From NCBI RefSeq assembly GCF_037042905.1, contig NC_087261.1, positions 13,404,217-13,468,216 of the forward strand: a stretch of 64,000 bases of DNA, read 5' to 3'. The notes under the pieces were generated by a model. The model searched no databases. It saw nothing but the letters and a program-made list of their open reading frames with translations, and had not been told where the DNA came from. This document shows positions 23,280 to 34,010 of the stretch, one piece after another. Within the stretch, counting starts at the first letter, position 1. Each line of letters opens with the position of its first letter. A program made the translations under genes and the position numbers. The DNA comes from Lytechinus pictus (Eukaryota > Echinodermata > Echinoidea > Temnopleuroida > Toxopneustidae).

Positions 23280-25309
23280 TGTGACAAAAAATGGCCAAGA
23301 TGCTCGGATCTGGCAGAAAGTGTAAAAATTGGCATACAAGGGTATTTTGGGGCGCTGATTTCAAAAATTGCCGGCCCCAAGCGATTTGACCATCGGGTCG
23401 GCCGCCATTTTGAAATCCAAGATGGCCGCCATGAAAAATCATTAGATGTCATTTTCTTGAGATTTAAATGGCATGTGACACTGAAATTTGGCATACAGGG
23501 GTATTTTGAGGCACTGATTTCAAATACTGCCGGCCCCCAGCAATTTGACCATTTGGCCCGCGGCAAAATGGCCGCCATCTTGAAATCCAAGATGGCCGCC
23601 ATGATATAATATTGCAATCATTTTCTCAAGTTTTATATGAACTGCGGTATTGAAATTTGGCATATAGGCTTAATTTGGGGTGCTGATTTCAAATATTGCC
23701 GGCCCCAAGTGATTTGACCATCGGGTCGGCCGCCATTTTGAAATCCAAGATGGCCGCCATGAGAAATCTTTAATGTTATTTTCACGAGTTTACATGACGT
23801 GGGACATTGAAATTTAAGGTATAGGGGTATTTTGAGGCATTGATTTCAAATATTGCCGGCCCCCAGCAATTTGACAATTTGGTCGGCGGCAAAATGGCCG
23901 CCATTTTGAAATCCAAGATGGCCGCCATGAAAAATCATTAAATGTCATTTTCTTGAGTTTTACATGATAGGCGACACTGAAATTTGGCATATAGGGGTAT
24001 TTTGAGGCACTGATTTCAAATATTGCCGACCCCCAGCAATTTGACCTCCAGGTCAGCAGCAAAACGGCTGCCATCTTAAAATCCAAGATGGCCGCCATGA
24101 AAGATAATTTGCTCAAGTCTTACGTATGGCCTGTAACACTTTAAATTTTGAAAAAAAAACTTGATCTTTGCATCCTTGATCAATAAAAAGAACATAGTAA
24201 AAAGAATTCCAATATGGTTACCAAGTTTGAATGATGTTCAACATTATAATGGTGAGTAAACATATGTATCATCAGTCAAAAGAGAAGAAAATAAGCTTTC
24301 TTTTGGCGTCCGAGTTGCTTTCTACACGTGTGTTAAGTTCGACGGCATCGCCCACAACTGAGATTTCTCTGTGATCTCCATAGACATCTCTCGAATCCAG
24401 TAATGTTCATCCAATTTATGGCAGCCATCTTGAAATCAAAGATGGCTGCCATAAAAAATCATTTAAAAAAAGTCAAGTATCATAATTATAATGTAGTTAT
24501 TATTTTGAAATTTTGCATTTTTGGATAACCATCGTGTGTTCGACAATCTGACAATGGGAGCATGTTCGCCTCGCAATTGGGAGATCTGGAGTTCAAGTTC
24601 CGACAGCATCAGACCAAAAGATGTTAGAAAAGGGGAGCTGCTTCTAACCTGTTTGGCGGTCAACGTATTAACGGGGAAGTTCAACGTGACAAAAAGTTTA
24701 TTGAAACAATAAAAGAATAAGTAATGAAAAAAAAAATATTGAAGGTTTGAGGAAATTCCATCAAATATTTAAAAAGCTATTGGAATTTCATTTGGTGCAT
24801 TTGTGATGTCAGATGCAAGCAGTTCCCCCATGTTTCTTATAGTACAAAAATCAATGAAATGTAGCCTCCTCAAAAAAATGAAAATGTTTTTTTATTGGAC
24901 CCTCAGTATATCAACAAACAAATGATTTCACATCCGCTCCAGAAAGAAAAAAAATACCCATGATGAACCATTTATGCATTTTATATCACACAACATAATG
25001 GGAAAGTTGCTCGTACAGTAGCCTATATGACGTCACAAATCAAAAACATAAAATTCTAATATCTTTGATGGATCCACCAATATCTTTTTTATATCGTATT
25101 TTCTTTTGTTTTTACAACAAACTTTTCTCTGGGGTGAACTCCCTTTTTAAAGGATAGAGCAACATCCGATGTGGCGCTGCTAAGTTGCTGCCGGGCTCAC
25201 GATCTACAGGGTATGGGCAAAATTAATTTTCGGAGCATTTCTGTAACTGAATTCTATTTTGAACAATAAAATATGTATTATTATCATCCATCATTAATAT
25301 TAATTTCAT

Positions 25310-25343
<34 letters not shown>

Positions 25344-26870
25344 ACATACCACTATATAACCATCAGTACTTCAAGTCTGGAACAGTTTTCTTCATGTTGA
25401 TTTGTAATAAAATATTGCAATTATTGGAGCAATATTCTAAAACCAGCGGGCCAAAATCCTGCCTGTATTTCTAAAATGCAGTGCCTCAAATTGTTTAAAA
25501 CCAAGAAAATGATTTTAATGAATTTTCATGACAGTCTATCCTCTCTAGATTTCAAGATGGTGGCCATTTTGCAGCATATCTGTTGGACAGATTACTGGGG
25601 GCAATTTTAATATCCCTAGATGCCAAACTTTAAAATAATACGTTACGAGATACTAGATAAAGTGATTTTTTTTTCAATGATCTTCTTTCATGCCAGCCAT
25701 CTTGTATTTTAAGATGGCTGACATTTTGCCTCTGACTCGGGATCAGATCGCTGAGGGCCAGCAATATTTGAAATAAGCACCCCACACTCCGTCGATTTGT
25801 CAAATTGCAATAATGGAGATCATATAAAACTCAAAGAAATAATTTAAAGCCTCTCAACAGAAAATGATTGTTCCGGATGGTTATTATTCAACCAAAGCCA
25901 CCTTAAATGTGTAACTGCAGAGGAAGCTAGCTGGTTTGTGTATTTATGGTGCTTCATACTTACGTAACATCTATATCAGCAATTAAGGATGCCAAATTCC
26001 TTGCAACGGACAAAGATGTGGTTGTGTTGGATTTGTTTTTAGTGCCAATGCAATGGGTTTTACTCACCATTATAATGTTGAACATCATTCAAACTTGGTA
26101 ACCATATTGGAATTCAAAATAGCATCTATTTACTATGTTCTTTTCATTGATCAAGGATGCAAAGATCATGTTTTTTTTCCAAATTTAAAGTGTTACAGGC
26201 CATACGTAAGACTTGAGCAAATTATCTTTCATGGCGGCCATCTTGGATTTTAAGATGGCGGCTGTTTTGCTGCTGACCTGGAGGTCAAATTGCTGGGGGC
26301 CGGCAATATTTGACATCAGTGCCTCAAAATACCCCTACATGCCAAATTTCAGTGTCGCCTATCATGTAAAACTCAAGAAAATGAAATTTAATGATTTTTC
26401 ATGGTGGCCATTTTTTATTTCAAAATGGCGGCCGACCCGATGGTCAAATCACTTGGGGCCGGCAATTTTTTAAATCAGCACCCCAAATTAAGCCTATATG
26501 CCAAATTTCAATACCGCAGTTCATATAAAACTCGAGAAAATGATTGCAGTAATATATCATGGCGGCCATCTTGGATTCCAAGATGGCGGCCATTTTGCCG
26601 CCGGCCAAATGGTCAAATTGCTGGGGGATGGCAATATTTGAAATCAGTACCTCAAAATACCCCTATAAGCCAAATTTCAGTGTCACATGCCATGTAAAAC
26701 TCAAGAAAATGACATTTAATGATTTTTCATGGCGGCCATCTTGGATTTCAAAATGGCGGCCGATCCGATGTTTAAATCGCTTGGGGCCGGCAATTTTTGA
26801 AATCAGCGCCCCAAAATACCCCTGTATGCCAAATTTCACACTTTCTGCCAGATTCGAGCATCTTTTTCAT
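23280..26870. mobile_element. 3.6 kb inverted-repeat element made of GCCGCCAT units
   Basis: The left arm (about 23280-24275) is repeated in reverse complement at about 26040-26870. The two match through gccaagatgctcggatctgg / ccagattcgagcatc at the outside and accattataatgttgaac / gttcaacattataatgg at the inside. Each arm holds about five tandem units of roughly 165 bp. A unit carries ggccgccat, gaaatccaagatgg, gaaatttggcatac and cactgatttcaaat blocks. The spacer is about 1.8 kb and holds a few more diverged motif copies and a CAT microsatellite (25313-25342). There is no transposase. The class is unknown. Confidence 0.75.
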
Positions 26871-26901
26871 ATATCTACTATATATAAGTAGACTATAAGG
26901 C

Positions 26902-27567
26902 CTATTTTTCAAAGCCTTGGACTTGGACTTTCAAGCCTTGGCCATGAGAGGACCTTGAGGATTTGTATCTGAGGAGCTGGCTGTATACAATCGACTCCTT
27001 TATGTGTCGAGGATGAAACGAGTTGGTTGGCTTCGTGTACACCGACGTTTCAATTTTGTGCCCGCTGGTAGAGAGAGTGACGTCGAGGAAGTTGACTTTC
27101 TCTTCTCGAGCTCTCCATAGTGAATTTGATATTTGGATTCTGTGGCTCAAACCTGTCATGAAAAGATTTAAGCTCATCAACCCCATGAGGCCAGATAATG
27201 AAAATGTCGTCAATGTACCTGAGGTACAGAGTCGGTTGGAGCTGAGAGTTCGGGAGAAAGTCTTTTCTAGAACGGCCATGAATATGTTGGCATACGCTGG
27301 CGCCATTTTAGTACCCATGGCTGTGCCTTTCTTTTGTAGAAAGTATTCATCGTCAAATTTGAAGTAGTTATGCTTGAGGATGAACTCAGACATTGATGCT
27401 AAATCGTCGATTTCAGAATTAGAGTACTCAGATTGACGGCGCAAGAAGGATCGTAGAGCCTGTATACCTTCTTCGTGAGGTATATTGGTATACAAGCTTT
27501 TGACGTCCATAGTGCGCGTTTCCATGACTACCATAATCATGAATGTTATTATTTCAATTCTTGTCAC
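26902..27567 (-). pseudogene. Penelope-like element reverse transcriptase fragment
   Basis: Minus-strand translation contains MDVKSLYTNIPHEEGIQAL, then FILKHNYFKFDDEYFLQKKG, TAMGTKMAPAYANIFMAVLE, KVNFLDVTLSTSGHKIETSV and YTKPTNSFHPRHIKESI. These are hallmark blocks of Penelope/Neptune-type reverse transcriptases. The catalytic block LYLRYIDDIFIIWPHG is present but in a different frame (about 27175-27235). So two compensating frameshifts have broken the gene. The N-terminal RT part and the GIY-YIG endonuclease are missing. The fragment ends within 35 bp of the inverted-repeat element on its left. Confidence 0.85.
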
Positions 27568-27569
27568 TG

Positions 27570-27640
27570 TGAGGTTTATTGTATCCCTGAAAAAGACGTG
27601 TGTTTTACGTCGAAAATTTGAACTTCAAAATAAACTCTGT
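27570..27640 (+). other. Hammerhead-like fold next to the Penelope fragment
   Basis: The plus strand shows ctga, a stem gacgt / acgtc, and gaaa, with outer complementary gtttatt and aataaac. This order resembles the hammerhead ribozyme modules found in Penelope-like element terminal repeats. The core here is ctgaaaa rather than the consensus CUGAUGA, so it is at best a decayed copy. It lies on the strand opposite the RT. Confidence 0.3.
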
Positions 27641-27679
27641 TGGAACTAAATACAATGCATTACCACTTTGCCTCTTTTA

Positions 27680-27745
27680 TATATATATATATAAATATGT
27701 GTGTATGTGTTGGGGTGCCCTTGCATGTGTGTGTGTATATAAAAT
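27680..27745. repeat. TA / TG simple repeats
   Basis: Short atatat and gtgtgt runs next to the Penelope-like fragment. Confidence 0.7.
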
Positions 27746-28324
27746 AAAAGAACAATGTGTCCCCCAGCTTTTAGGAGAGATTTCAGCCCATGTCAGCACC
27801 CACACTGACAAAATCGTTCCCAGGGCCCTGACGTGAAAATAAAACCAAATCGTTTCTTGACGAAGTAAATTTTTAGCAAATACTGAAAAGATTACTTTTT
27901 CCATTTATAAAATGAGATTGGATAGAATGTATTTAAGAGATATCCCTTCAAATGAAAAACACTGGATGTTATTATTATTAACAACTCCCGTTATTTTAAG
28001 TACCCACGTATTGACAGCAAATGCGATTCATACTTTGGTCCGGAGAACTGGAGAAAATTAAAAGTTGGGGAGGGTTTCATTTTAAAGACTTGTCGAATGT
28101 TTTATCCGACCAAGATTCGCTTGAATATTGATCAGACGTATCAGACGACAAAGTTATTGATCTCCCAGTTCGATGTGATGATGTGATCATGAAAGGTGAG
28201 TGGACGTCTCCAATCATGAGATGTCAGCGAGAATAAACCCTAATATGGTTTCCGAGACACATATCCGTCTCCTACCGTTATGCTATGAGGATTCTAGGAT
28301 ACCTACACCCATACATCCACTCAC

Positions 28325-28465
28325 CTGTAAGTGTAAGAAGGATACCGAAAGCAGTGATGATGTAGGTGAAGCCACACGATATTAGACACACTCCTATTAT
28401 TACCGCTCCTGACATAGCAGCAACACAATGATCAACCCTCTCAAGCATCAAAGAAGCGAATGGAG
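28325..28465 (-). pseudogene. Orphan exon 2 of an SLC16-like transporter
   Basis: A 141 bp minus-strand exon is bounded by ccattgcag on its 5' side and gtgagtgg on its 3' side. It has exactly the length and phase of exon 2 of the intact gene. It reads APFASLMLERVDHCVAAMSG, then AVIIGVCLISCGFTYIITAF and GILLTLTG. The intact exon reads PFTSLLIERVNHRVAAMSG and AVIIAVCLISCGFTYSITVF. The exon is open with good splice sites, but no partner exons lie on the same strand downstream. It may be a relic of a tandem duplicate. Confidence 0.8.
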
Positions 28466-28782
28466 CTGCAATGGAGGACACAAACCACGATTTGGCGTGT
28501 GTGCTGAGCGTGTGGGTATATAAAAATAAGTGGTGGTGCACGCCGGGATGAGGGTGTGGACTAATTGCACCTGTGACGGTTCAGGTTGATCGATAGGACA
28601 AGGTAATTGACGGTCCTACTGATTTTACAAAGAATACCTTATAAAGGTTACATGTGCAGGGTTTTCTTGCTTTGCTGCACTTTTTAATTTAACGCTAGCT
28701 TGCGTTTATTTTCTCGTAAGCTGCTGATCAGCTTATAGCATAACAGTCTATACAGCCATTATACAGCATATTTCATATACCC

Positions 28783-29774
28783 CAGTGGCGTAACTACGGG
28801 AGGGGGTACGCATGCCCCCCCCCCCCCATCAACTGGCAATAAATAAAGGGGGAAGCAGAAAAACCAAAACAAAAAAGAAAAACGTAGTGGGGGAAAGAAG
28901 AGGAAATGATATATATATATTATGTTATAATAATTACATGTCTTATATTTATATGTATTATATCATATAACACAAGATATACATTTTTTAATATATTTAT
29001 GAAACACAATTTGCTTAAGACCTATATGTGTTAGTCACTCCTGGTTCTCGCATTGTCCGTTTCATGAGATAAATAATCATGTTCAGGGGTTAAGTGGTAC
29101 TGAAACATCGATCCCGCTTTGTTAAGTCAATATCCAACAATTATTCACATTCCCTCGCACTTCGAAGCTTGTATTATTTCATATAGTGACATATTCTTCT
29201 TTATCATGACTACTTTAAGTGATTGCCCCCTTTTAGGTCTGAATTTAAAACATTTTCAGTCCGTGACTAGGTTCGCATTAGCGGACTGGTGAGATATGTC
29301 TGCTCTTCATCAATTCCTATATAAATACAGTCATTAAAATGTCCCTTTTTTCTGGTAGGAATAACAACAAATTTCAGCACGCAATTAGCGCTCGCATTTG
29401 ATGACTAAAGTGAGATATGCATAATCTTCATGAATTCCTGAAAAACACACAAATGTCTCTGTTTGGGGTCAATATGTACAAAAATTTTAACTCGCGCTCC
29501 GAACTCTCATTATTGGTTTAGTGAGACTGAAACGTATCATGATTATGAAATAATAAATTAGTCTGAATATAAAAAATAATCAGGATGCGCTTTGCTCTCG
29601 CGTTATTTGATTAGTGAGATACATAACCTCTTAATTTCACGGTCCTTTCACGGACCTAAAATATGTAGGTCAGCAAACCTTGCTATTGAGCGCGCTTCGC
29701 GCGCCCACTTAGTGATTGAAAGTTTTTGCTTGCCCCCCTTCTAATACCGTGACCCACGGTACGCCACTGCACTG
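28783..29774. mobile_element. hAT-type MITE of the CAGTGGCGTA family
   Basis: Starts cagtggcgtaactacggg and ends with ggtacgccactg plus a short repeat cactg. The direct sequence tatacccc lies on both sides (about 28776-28783 and 29775-29782). The interior matches 15855-16882, with ctggttctcgcattgtccg, atgactactttaagtgattg and gcgcgcttcgcgcgc units. Non-coding. Confidence 0.7.
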
Positions 29775-30000
29775 TATACCCCACTTGCTACAAATTAATC
29801 TGTTATTGGTAAGTGACATTTCTTTGTCATGTTTGTTTTTCCGGCGTTTTGTTCTGCATCATTCAAATGTGGCCGTAATTTCGGTATGTAAAAAAATGAA
29901 ATGTACCCCATGAAAAGATCTCAAATCAAGTGCCATGAAGTCAATAATATCTCACTTGTTTACATTTTGTCATAAACTGTGGTGTACTCTATATATGGAA

Positions 30001-30003
30001 TAT

Positions 30004-30042
<39 letters not shown>
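30001..30042. repeat. TA microsatellite at the left edge of the tRNA array
   Basis: A ta run immediately precedes the first array unit. Confidence 0.85.
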
Positions 30043-30144
30043 GTGTGAAAGAAATGGATGAAGAGAACAATGGTAGGCGTAGCTTAAATCAAGGTTCCCC
30101 AGAGCTATCTACCCTTTTTGGAAAAATTGGTGATGCCGAAAAAA

Positions 30145-30216
30145 TGTCTCTGCCGGGAATCGAACCCGGGCCCCCAGCTTTGAGCGCCGGTGCCTTAACC
30201 ACTAGACCACAGAGAC
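30145..30216 (-). tRNA. tRNA with UCA anticodon (array copy 1)
   Basis: Read on the minus strand the gene folds as a full cloverleaf. The acceptor stem gtctctg/cagagac has 7 of 7 pairs and the D arm is gtct/aggc-type with tagtggtta. The anticodon stem is ccggc/gctgg, the variable loop has four bases, the T arm is ccggg/cccgg with ttcgatt, and the discriminator is A. The A box tggtctagtgg and B box ggttcgattcc match Pol III consensus. A T6 terminator follows at once (30144-30139). The anticodon loop is gctcaaa, so positions 34-36 are UCA, which would pair with UGA. Position 33 is C instead of the near-universal U. The body resembles tRNA-Glu, but the amino acid cannot be deduced. Confidence 0.85.
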
Positions 30217-30549
30217 GGGTTAGTGGCTAGGGCGACCCCGATCCAATTGACCGTCAGATAGACAGATTTTCGACACCATACCAATTATAATTTCCTTTGT
30301 CGGGTGAAGGTGGGTTTTGAACAATGACAAGCCGCCATGCCTCAGCTGGATCAAAGCTATTGCTTTGATACAGTACACAGAAAGTATACAAATGTGTGAA
30401 GTTATACATGTACTACAGCTTTGGCAACTCTTTTATATTTAAATATTGTGTGAAAGAAATGGATGAAGAGAACAATGGTAGGCGTAGCTTAAATCAAGGT
30501 TCCCCAGAGCTATCTACCCTTTTTGGAAAAATTGGTGATGCCGAAAAAA

Positions 30550-30621
30550 TGTCTCTGCCGGGAATCGAACCCGGGCCCCCAGCTTTGAGCGCCGGTGCCT
30601 TAACCACTAGACCACAGAGAC
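30550..30621 (-). tRNA. tRNA with UCA anticodon (array copy 2)
   Basis: Identical in fold and sequence to array copy 1, including the C33 anticodon loop gctcaaa and the T-run terminator. It lies 405 bp further along. Confidence 0.85.
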
Positions 30622-30961
30622 GGGTTAGTGGCTAGGGCGACCCCGATCCAATTGACCGTCAGATAGACAGATTTTCGACACCATACCAATTATAATTTCC
30701 TTTGTCGGGTGAAGGTGTGTTTTGAACAATGACAAGCCGCCATGCCTCAGCTGGATCAAAGCTATTGCTTTGATACAGTACACGTATGGGAGAAAGTATA
30801 CAAACGTGTGAAGTTATACATGTACTACAGCTTTGGCAACTCTTTTATATTTAAATATTGTGTGAAAGAAATGGATGAAGAGAACAATGGTAGGCGTAGC
30901 TTAAATCAAGGTTCCCCAGAGCTATCTACCCTTTTTGGAAAAATTGGTGATGCCGAAAAAA

Positions 30962-31033
30962 TGTCTCTGCCGGGAATCGAACCCGGGCCCCCAGCTTTGA
31001 ACGCCGGTGCCTTAACCACTAGACCACAGAGAC
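30962..31033 (-). tRNA. tRNA with UCA anticodon and U33 (array copy 3)
   Basis: Same cloverleaf as copies 1 and 2, but the anticodon loop is gttcaaa. Position 33 is therefore the canonical U in front of UCA. All stems pair, the B box is ggttcgattcc and a T6 run follows. This is the best formed member of the array. Confidence 0.87.
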
Positions 31034-31373
31034 GGGTTAGTGGCTAGGGCGACCCCGATCCAATTGACCGTCAGATAGACAGATTTTCGACACCATACCA
31101 ATTATAATTTCCTTTGTCGGGTGAAGGTGGGTTTTGAACAATGACAAGCCGCCATGCCTCAGCTGGATCAAAGCTATTGCTTTGATACAGTACACGTATG
31201 GGAGAAAGTATACAAATGTGTGAAGTTATACATGTACTACAGCTTTGGCAACTCTTTTATATTTAAATATTGTGTGAAAGAAATGGATGAAGAGAACAAT
31301 GGTAGGCGTAGCTTAAATCAAGGTTCCCCAGAGCTATCTACCCTTTTTGGAAAAATTGGTGATGCCGAAAAAA

Positions 31374-31445
31374 TGTCTCTGCCGGGAATCGATCCCGGGC
31401 CCCCAGCTTTGAACGCCGGTGCCTTAACCACTAGACCACAGAGAC
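31374..31445 (-). tRNA. tRNA with UCA anticodon (array copy 4, altered B box)
   Basis: Has the U33 anticodon loop gttcaaa as in copy 3. A change in the T loop makes the B box ggatcgattcc, replacing T54 of the conserved TTC with A. That should weaken TFIIIC binding and the T-loop fold, so this copy may be poorly expressed. Confidence 0.75.
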
Positions 31446-31979
31446 GGGTTAGTGGCTAGGGCGACCCCGATCCAATTGACCGTCAGATAGACAGATTTTC
31501 GACACCATACCAATTATAATTTCCTTTGTCGGGTGAAGGTGGGTTTTGAACAATGACAAGCCGCCATGCCTCAGCTGGATCAAAGCTATTGCTTTGATAC
31601 AGTACACGTATGGGAGAAAGTATACAAATGTGTGAAGTTATACATGTACTACAGCTTTGGCAACTCTTTTATATTTAAATATTGTGTGAAAGAAATGGAT
31701 GAAGAGAACAATGGTAGGCGTAGCTTAAATCAAGGTTCCCCAGAGCTATCTACCATTTTTGGAAAAATTGGTGATGCCGAAAAAATATTTAAATATAAAA
31801 GAGTCTGTAAATATCCAAATCAATACGACAAAACAGAAACATAACAAAAAGTAAGTTCAACATAAACATAAAAACATAACTAAAACAAAAAATATAAATA
31901 AGGAACTTATTGAATACACAATTAATAAAAATAAATCAAAAGATATTTACAGGACAAAATAATAAAAGAAATCATAATT

Positions 31980-32210
31980 CAAGAATAAAACAGAAGAAAC
32001 ATCTTTTCGAAACTATAATAGTGTAGATCTTTTTTTCTGAAATATTCCTGTAGCTGATCGAATAAATGGGTTGTAATGAAAATAGTACTGTTGTTACAAA
32101 AATCCGTTTGGGGTTTTGGCAATTGTAGTTTAAAAGCAGAGTTTCTGAGATTATATAATAACACTTTAAAAAGCAGATACGAGCCAATAGCGCCATCTCG
32201 AGTCCTCATC
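31980..32210 (-). pseudogene. LINE C-terminal region fragment
   Basis: Minus-strand frame reads LLYNLRNSAFKLQLPKPQTD followed by FCNNSTIF and HLFDQLQEYFRK. This resembles the tail of Jockey/L2/CR1-like ORF2 (N.RN...L.LP...T.F.K.SF...G...WN.LP). It is AT-rich with no catalytic motif. Confidence 0.45.
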
Positions 32211-32569
32211 TACTCATACCTGGCCAGTTTTCAGACCCATAATGCTAGTGTAGTGTAGTAATATAGACCCACTTGAATGATAACATGCTAACTAACTACT
32301 CAATACAGTTATACCGAAATAATTATGTTACCAAGTAGCAAATCAATTACTGTCCCTCTCAAAACATTTTAGTTTCTCTATACAAATACAATTACAGGTC
32401 AATTTATTCTCAGTAGTATTAGAAGATGTCTGAAAAGGTATATTTTAAGACTATGTATTTATAACACACATTCGATGAGAGACCACACACAGTTCATTCC
32501 CCCTTCAAAATGTATTCGAGAAGGAAGTAGGTCTTTAATTAAGTTGTTGAGAATTTGAAGATAAGAATG

Positions 32570-32770
32570 ACTACGTCTTTTTTTCAATTTGGATTTAACA
32601 GTCAATTTGAAGGGTTTGATACAAAGCCAGTCCGTGGTATCGACAATCTACCTTCAGAACGATCCTCAGAGCCCTATTCTGAAGAGTATGAAGTTTCTTT
32701 AAACTGTATATACATTACTATATAAATAAATTGCCCCATGTTGGCTGGCGCAACCTACCCCAGTCCGAAC
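32570..32770 (-). pseudogene. LINE RT-downstream fragment
   Basis: A minus-strand frame contains KKLHTLQNRALRIVLKVDCR followed by YHGLALYQTLQIDC. This matches the LINE block LQ.RALRII... downstream of the RT active site. It is short and degenerate. Confidence 0.5.
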
Positions 32771-33439
32771 TTAATGTGTTATTTTCACATCAACACATTT
32801 CTTATGCCGGCATCCATCATGTAAAAGACTATGATAAGAATGAGGATCCATACCTGGACTAACAATATTGTTCTTATGCCTGAAGCGGAGCCTGAAGTAT
32901 ATTGAAACATGCATGTGGGTACAAAAGCGCTTATCTATTTCACACCTTTGTTTTAATACTTTTTTGGACTAAAATTTGCAGTTTTCCCTCTAATTTTTTT
33001 TCATTCAACGTTAAAAACAGTATGGTAGGGTTAGGGGTTATGCAATGGGTCATCAATACATGGCACCAACATAGTGTCTGACCCATCCATAATTGGCCTG
33101 GGGTAGTGGCTAAACTTATAACCCGCCTTCCCCTAAACGATGATGGAGTAATGAACAAATATATTACGTTTTGAGATGCGGAACATTTTTAAGGGATTAT
33201 GTAATATTTCCAATTTCCAATTTCCATATCTGCATAGGTAAGAATGCAAGTATGGTATTAAAAAAAACGCCCCTTGGGATAATCAATTACGTCGTTGTGG
33301 TTTTTTAGCTGAAATGGTCCTTCCATCAGAAAGCTGGTTTCATCAATCTTCTTCTGTGTTGAATTTCTACGTTCACCTGAGAACTGCAAGCCTTAAGTTG
33401 CAGTAAAGCATAGTAAAATAATGAACTGACTATTAGTCA

Positions 33440-34010
33440 CTGTTTGCAGCAGCTAGATCATCAAGGCGCTGTCTTGAAAAATACATATCATACACAAATT
33501 GAAGAGTAACAGAATGAAAGCCTGCTCCGTGCTACATGAAGCTAGGAGTCTGTATTTGAAAGGCTTGACAGAACTTAGATTAATGGCATCCTCTGGAAAA
33601 TGCTGTAGAAGATTATTTCTAAGATGAGTATACGCTATGCATTCACTAACAAATAAAAAAAAGTTTCCGCAGGTGCATGGCATGCAGGACAACTTGGGTC
33701 GGAAACTAGTCTGGAGATCTTACACAGTCGACTTTGGGTGAGATAACTGCTGGTAAGAAGCTGAACTTTCTTATTGATGGCTACCCAGAGATGGGCAGGG
33801 TGAATGACGGATGGGAATACATGATTAGGAAGCGCCAACGCAATATGGACGACTTAACATGCTTAAGGGCGGTTTCTTCGGAGAGGGATGCAAGGGCCTT
33901 AGATTCCACTGCGTGTGTTATTAATTCTCTTCTTCCGTGTCAAGTGCAGAAGATCCAGAAGAGATTAAAGATTGTACTTCTCTAGAAGAACATTGAGGTC
34001 GTTCTCAAAA
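33440..34010 (-). pseudogene. LINE ORF2 C-terminal fragment with CCHC-like motif
   Basis: Minus-strand reading from about 34000 gives LITHAVESKALASLSEETAL, then HLWVAINKKVQLLTSSYLTQ, SRLCKISRLVSDPSCPACHA and PAETFFYLL. After a frame change it gives CIAYTHLRNNLLQHFPED. This follows the LINE C-terminal layout KVQLLT..YLLQ.R..K....CP.C....E...H.L..C....R. Frame changes and stops show that it is dead. It runs toward the plus-strand LINE that begins at about 34015. Confidence 0.6.

Larger units (their letters stand above)
30043..31790 (-). repeat. Head-to-tail array of about 412 bp units carrying tRNA genes
   Basis: The unit landmark gtgtgaaagaaatgg occurs at 30043, 30448, 30860, 31272 and 31684, giving spacings of 405, 412, 412 and 412 bp. 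The units are nearly identical. The first junction lacks a few bases around cacgtatggg. Units 1-4 each hold a complete minus-strand tRNA gene. Unit 5 stops at ccgaaaaaat, exactly where the tRNA 3' end would begin. Beyond it lies atttaaatataaaagagt, an inverted copy of the segment that precedes the landmark. The near-identity suggests recent amplification or continuing homogenisation. Confidence 0.9.

Noticed and set aside
23213..26891. Frames with repeated MAAILDFKMAAI-like peptides on both strands
   Set aside because: The peptide comes from the repeated palindrome around gccatcttggatttcaagat in the inverted-repeat element. The same peptide appears on both strands and breaks between units.
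30043..31790. CRISPR array
   Set aside because: Units are long near-identical tandem copies with tRNA genes in eukaryotic DNA. There are no short repeats with unique spacers.
30045..31844. Plus-strand frames with SLPGIEPGPPAL...ALTTRPQRR
   Set aside because: This is the antisense translation of the tRNA gene inside each array unit, not a protein family.
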